Assembly (NCBI GenBank): GCA_946530565.1
Contig: CAMNAE010000090.1
Span: forward strand, 1 to 6,681
Direction of reading: 5' to 3'
Length of the DNA stretch: 6,681 nucleotides
DNA from: an uncultured Oscillibacter sp.
GTDB taxonomy: Bacteria; Bacillota; Clostridia; Oscillospirales; Oscillospiraceae
Shown: positions 5,899-6,681 of the stretch, one piece after another
Position numbering within the stretch: position 1 is the stretch's first letter
Layout: the number at the start of each line of letters is the position of its first letter
Translations under genes and position numbers: made by a program
Notes under the pieces: generated by a model
Seen by the model: only the letters and a program-made list of their open reading frames with translations
What the model was told of the DNA's origin: nothing
Databases searched by the model: none

Positions 5899-6570
5899 AT
5901 GACCTTCAGTGATATCTTCAAATCGAGCTTTCTCGAAAACGTCGTCAGCGTCACACCGCTCGACATGGTCCTGTGCATGGTCCTCGCCTTCGCGATCGGC
6001 CTCTTTATCTTCTTTATCTATAAAAAGACCTACTCCGGCGTCATGTACTCCTCAAGCTTCGGCGTCACGCTGATCGCGCTCACGATGATCACGGCCTTCG
6101 TGATCCTGGCCGTCACGAGCAACGTGGTCCTCTCTCTCGGCATGGTCGGCGCACTCTCGATCGTCCGCTTCCGCACGGCGATCAAGGAGCCGCTCGACAT
6201 CGCGTTTTTGTTCTGGGCGATCGCGGCCGGCATCGTGCTCGCGGCAGGTCTCATTCCGCTCGCGGTCTTCGGCTCCGTCATCATCGGCATCATCCTGCTC
6301 GTCTTCTCCAACCGCAAGGAGAGCTCGAATCCCTACATCGTCGTGCTGCAGTGCACGGGCCATGAGAGCGAGCAGGAGGCTGTGAACTACCTTGAGAGCA
6401 AGACGAAAAAATGCGTCGTGAAGAGCAAGACCGCCCGGAAAGGCGCGGTCGAGCTGAACCTTGAGGTGCGGCTGAGTGACGACAACACCGACTTTATCAA
6501 CACGCTCAGCGAGATTACGGGCGTCGAGAGCGCCGTGCTCGTGAGCTACAACGGCGACTACATGGGCTGA
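5899..6570 (+). CDS. DUF4956 membrane protein
   Basis: A 223-residue protein with four hydrophobic stretches in the first 140 residues (roughly 21-41, 53-75, 100-117 and 119-136). The highly conserved DUF4956 core SLGMVGALSIVRFRTAIKEP (79-98) lies between the second and third. The remaining 80 residues are soluble: YIVVLQCTG, a helix from about 156 to 170, two strands (KCVVKSK, AVELNLEVRL), a helix and a final strand (SAVLVSY). This order suggests a small ferredoxin/ACT-like domain on the cytosolic side. The family has no established biochemical role but is repeatedly found beside VTC-domain and CotH-family genes, as here. AAAGGAG (5882-5888) sets the ATG with 10-base spacing. An in-frame start at 5719 would only add translated hairpin spacer. 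The gene ends with tandem TGA TGA. Confidence 0.93.
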   Translation: MTFSDIFKSSFLENVVSVTPLDMVLCMVLAFAIGLFIFFIYKKTYSGVMYSSSFGVTLIALTMITAFVILAVTSNVVLSLGMVGALSIVRFRTAIKEPLDIAFLFWAIAAGIVLAAGLIPLAVFGSVIIGIILLVFSNRKESSNPYIVVLQCTGHESEQEAVNYLESKTKKCVVKSKTARKGAVELNLEVRLSDDNTDFINTLSEITGVESAVLVSYNGDYMG

Positions 6571-6613
6571 TGACCCATGCACCCAAGGAGAAACACGAAA
6601 GGAGGCGGCAGGC

Positions 6614-6681
6614 ATGTCGACCCATCGGCATATTGACTTCATCTGCATCGCCGTGTTTGTCTGCGCCCTTGTTCTGACCGT
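6614..6681 (+). CDS. Start of a probable CotH-family protein (cut by window edge)
   Basis: Only 22 codons are present: a short basic start (MSTHRHIDFIC) running straight into a hydrophobic segment (IAVFVCALVLT), that is, a signal anchor. GGAGG at 6601-6605, eight bases upstream, makes a strong ribosome binding site, and the gene starts 43 bases after the DUF4956 stop. CotH-family proteins, some of which are protein kinases of spore coats, commonly follow VTC and DUF4956 genes in Clostridia and often begin with such an anchor. The CotH call rests on context and this short N-terminus. That a membrane-anchored protein starts here is much surer than which one. Confidence 0.6.
   Translation, partial: MSTHRHIDFICIAVFVCALVLT

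Noticed and set aside
5876..5902. 8-codon ORF overlapping the DUF4956 start as ATGA
   Set aside because: It spans the Shine-Dalgarno of the next gene, has none of its own, and is short enough to occur by chance.

Overview
The window looks like chromosome from a GC-rich member of the Clostridia, most plausibly an Oscillospirales/Ruminococcaceae-type gut anaerobe. This is inferred from four things: a SAM-I (S-box) riboswitch with a Firmicutes-style transcription terminator in front of metK, strong GGAGG-type ribosome binding sites, GC-rich coding sequence beside AT-rich promoters, and a VTC / DUF4956 / CotH-like gene set common in these bacteria. The genus cannot be fixed from the sequence alone.

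Layout. (1) Bases 1-391 are non-coding: a 22-bp AT-rich dyad near the left edge, a near-consensus extended -10 promoter, a SAM-I aptamer (196-290) and its terminator hairpin (311-343). (2) metK (392-1579, +) makes S-adenosylmethionine. An 87-residue DUF4160-like gene (1576-1839, +) starts inside the metK stop codon, so both should answer to the riboswitch. (3) A 24-bp perfect bidirectional terminator (1834-1886) begins a 240-bp non-coding block holding six successive hairpins. It separates the metK unit from a convergent operon. (4) That operon, on the minus strand, is lctP (lactate permease family, 3111-4658) followed by an NAD-dependent L-2-hydroxyacid dehydrogenase (2079-3029). The two are split by a hairpin whose T-run lies on the opposite strand. 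(5) A 358-bp divergent intergenic region (4659-5016) holds two palindromes on the lctP side. On the other side is a promoter with a good -10, no good -35 and an 11-bp-spaced direct repeat in its place. (6) Rightward from there run a VTC-domain (polyphosphate-polymerase-like) gene, a four-helix DUF4956 membrane protein, and the first 22 codons of a probable CotH-family protein cut by the window edge. The first two are separated by a second hairpin-rich spacer (5695-5898).

How they work together. MetK closes the methionine-to-SAM step and is shut down by its product through the riboswitch. LctP and the dehydrogenase form a compact unit for carrying and oxidising or reducing lactate or a related 2-hydroxyacid. 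The VTC/DUF4956/CotH-like set is the least understood part. It combines a triphosphate-tunnel enzyme domain, a small membrane protein and a probable kinase-fold protein, which suggests a membrane-linked polyphosphate or surface-modification system, but no function has been shown here. The two hairpin-rich spacers share a similar hairpin and may belong to a dispersed intergenic repeat family.
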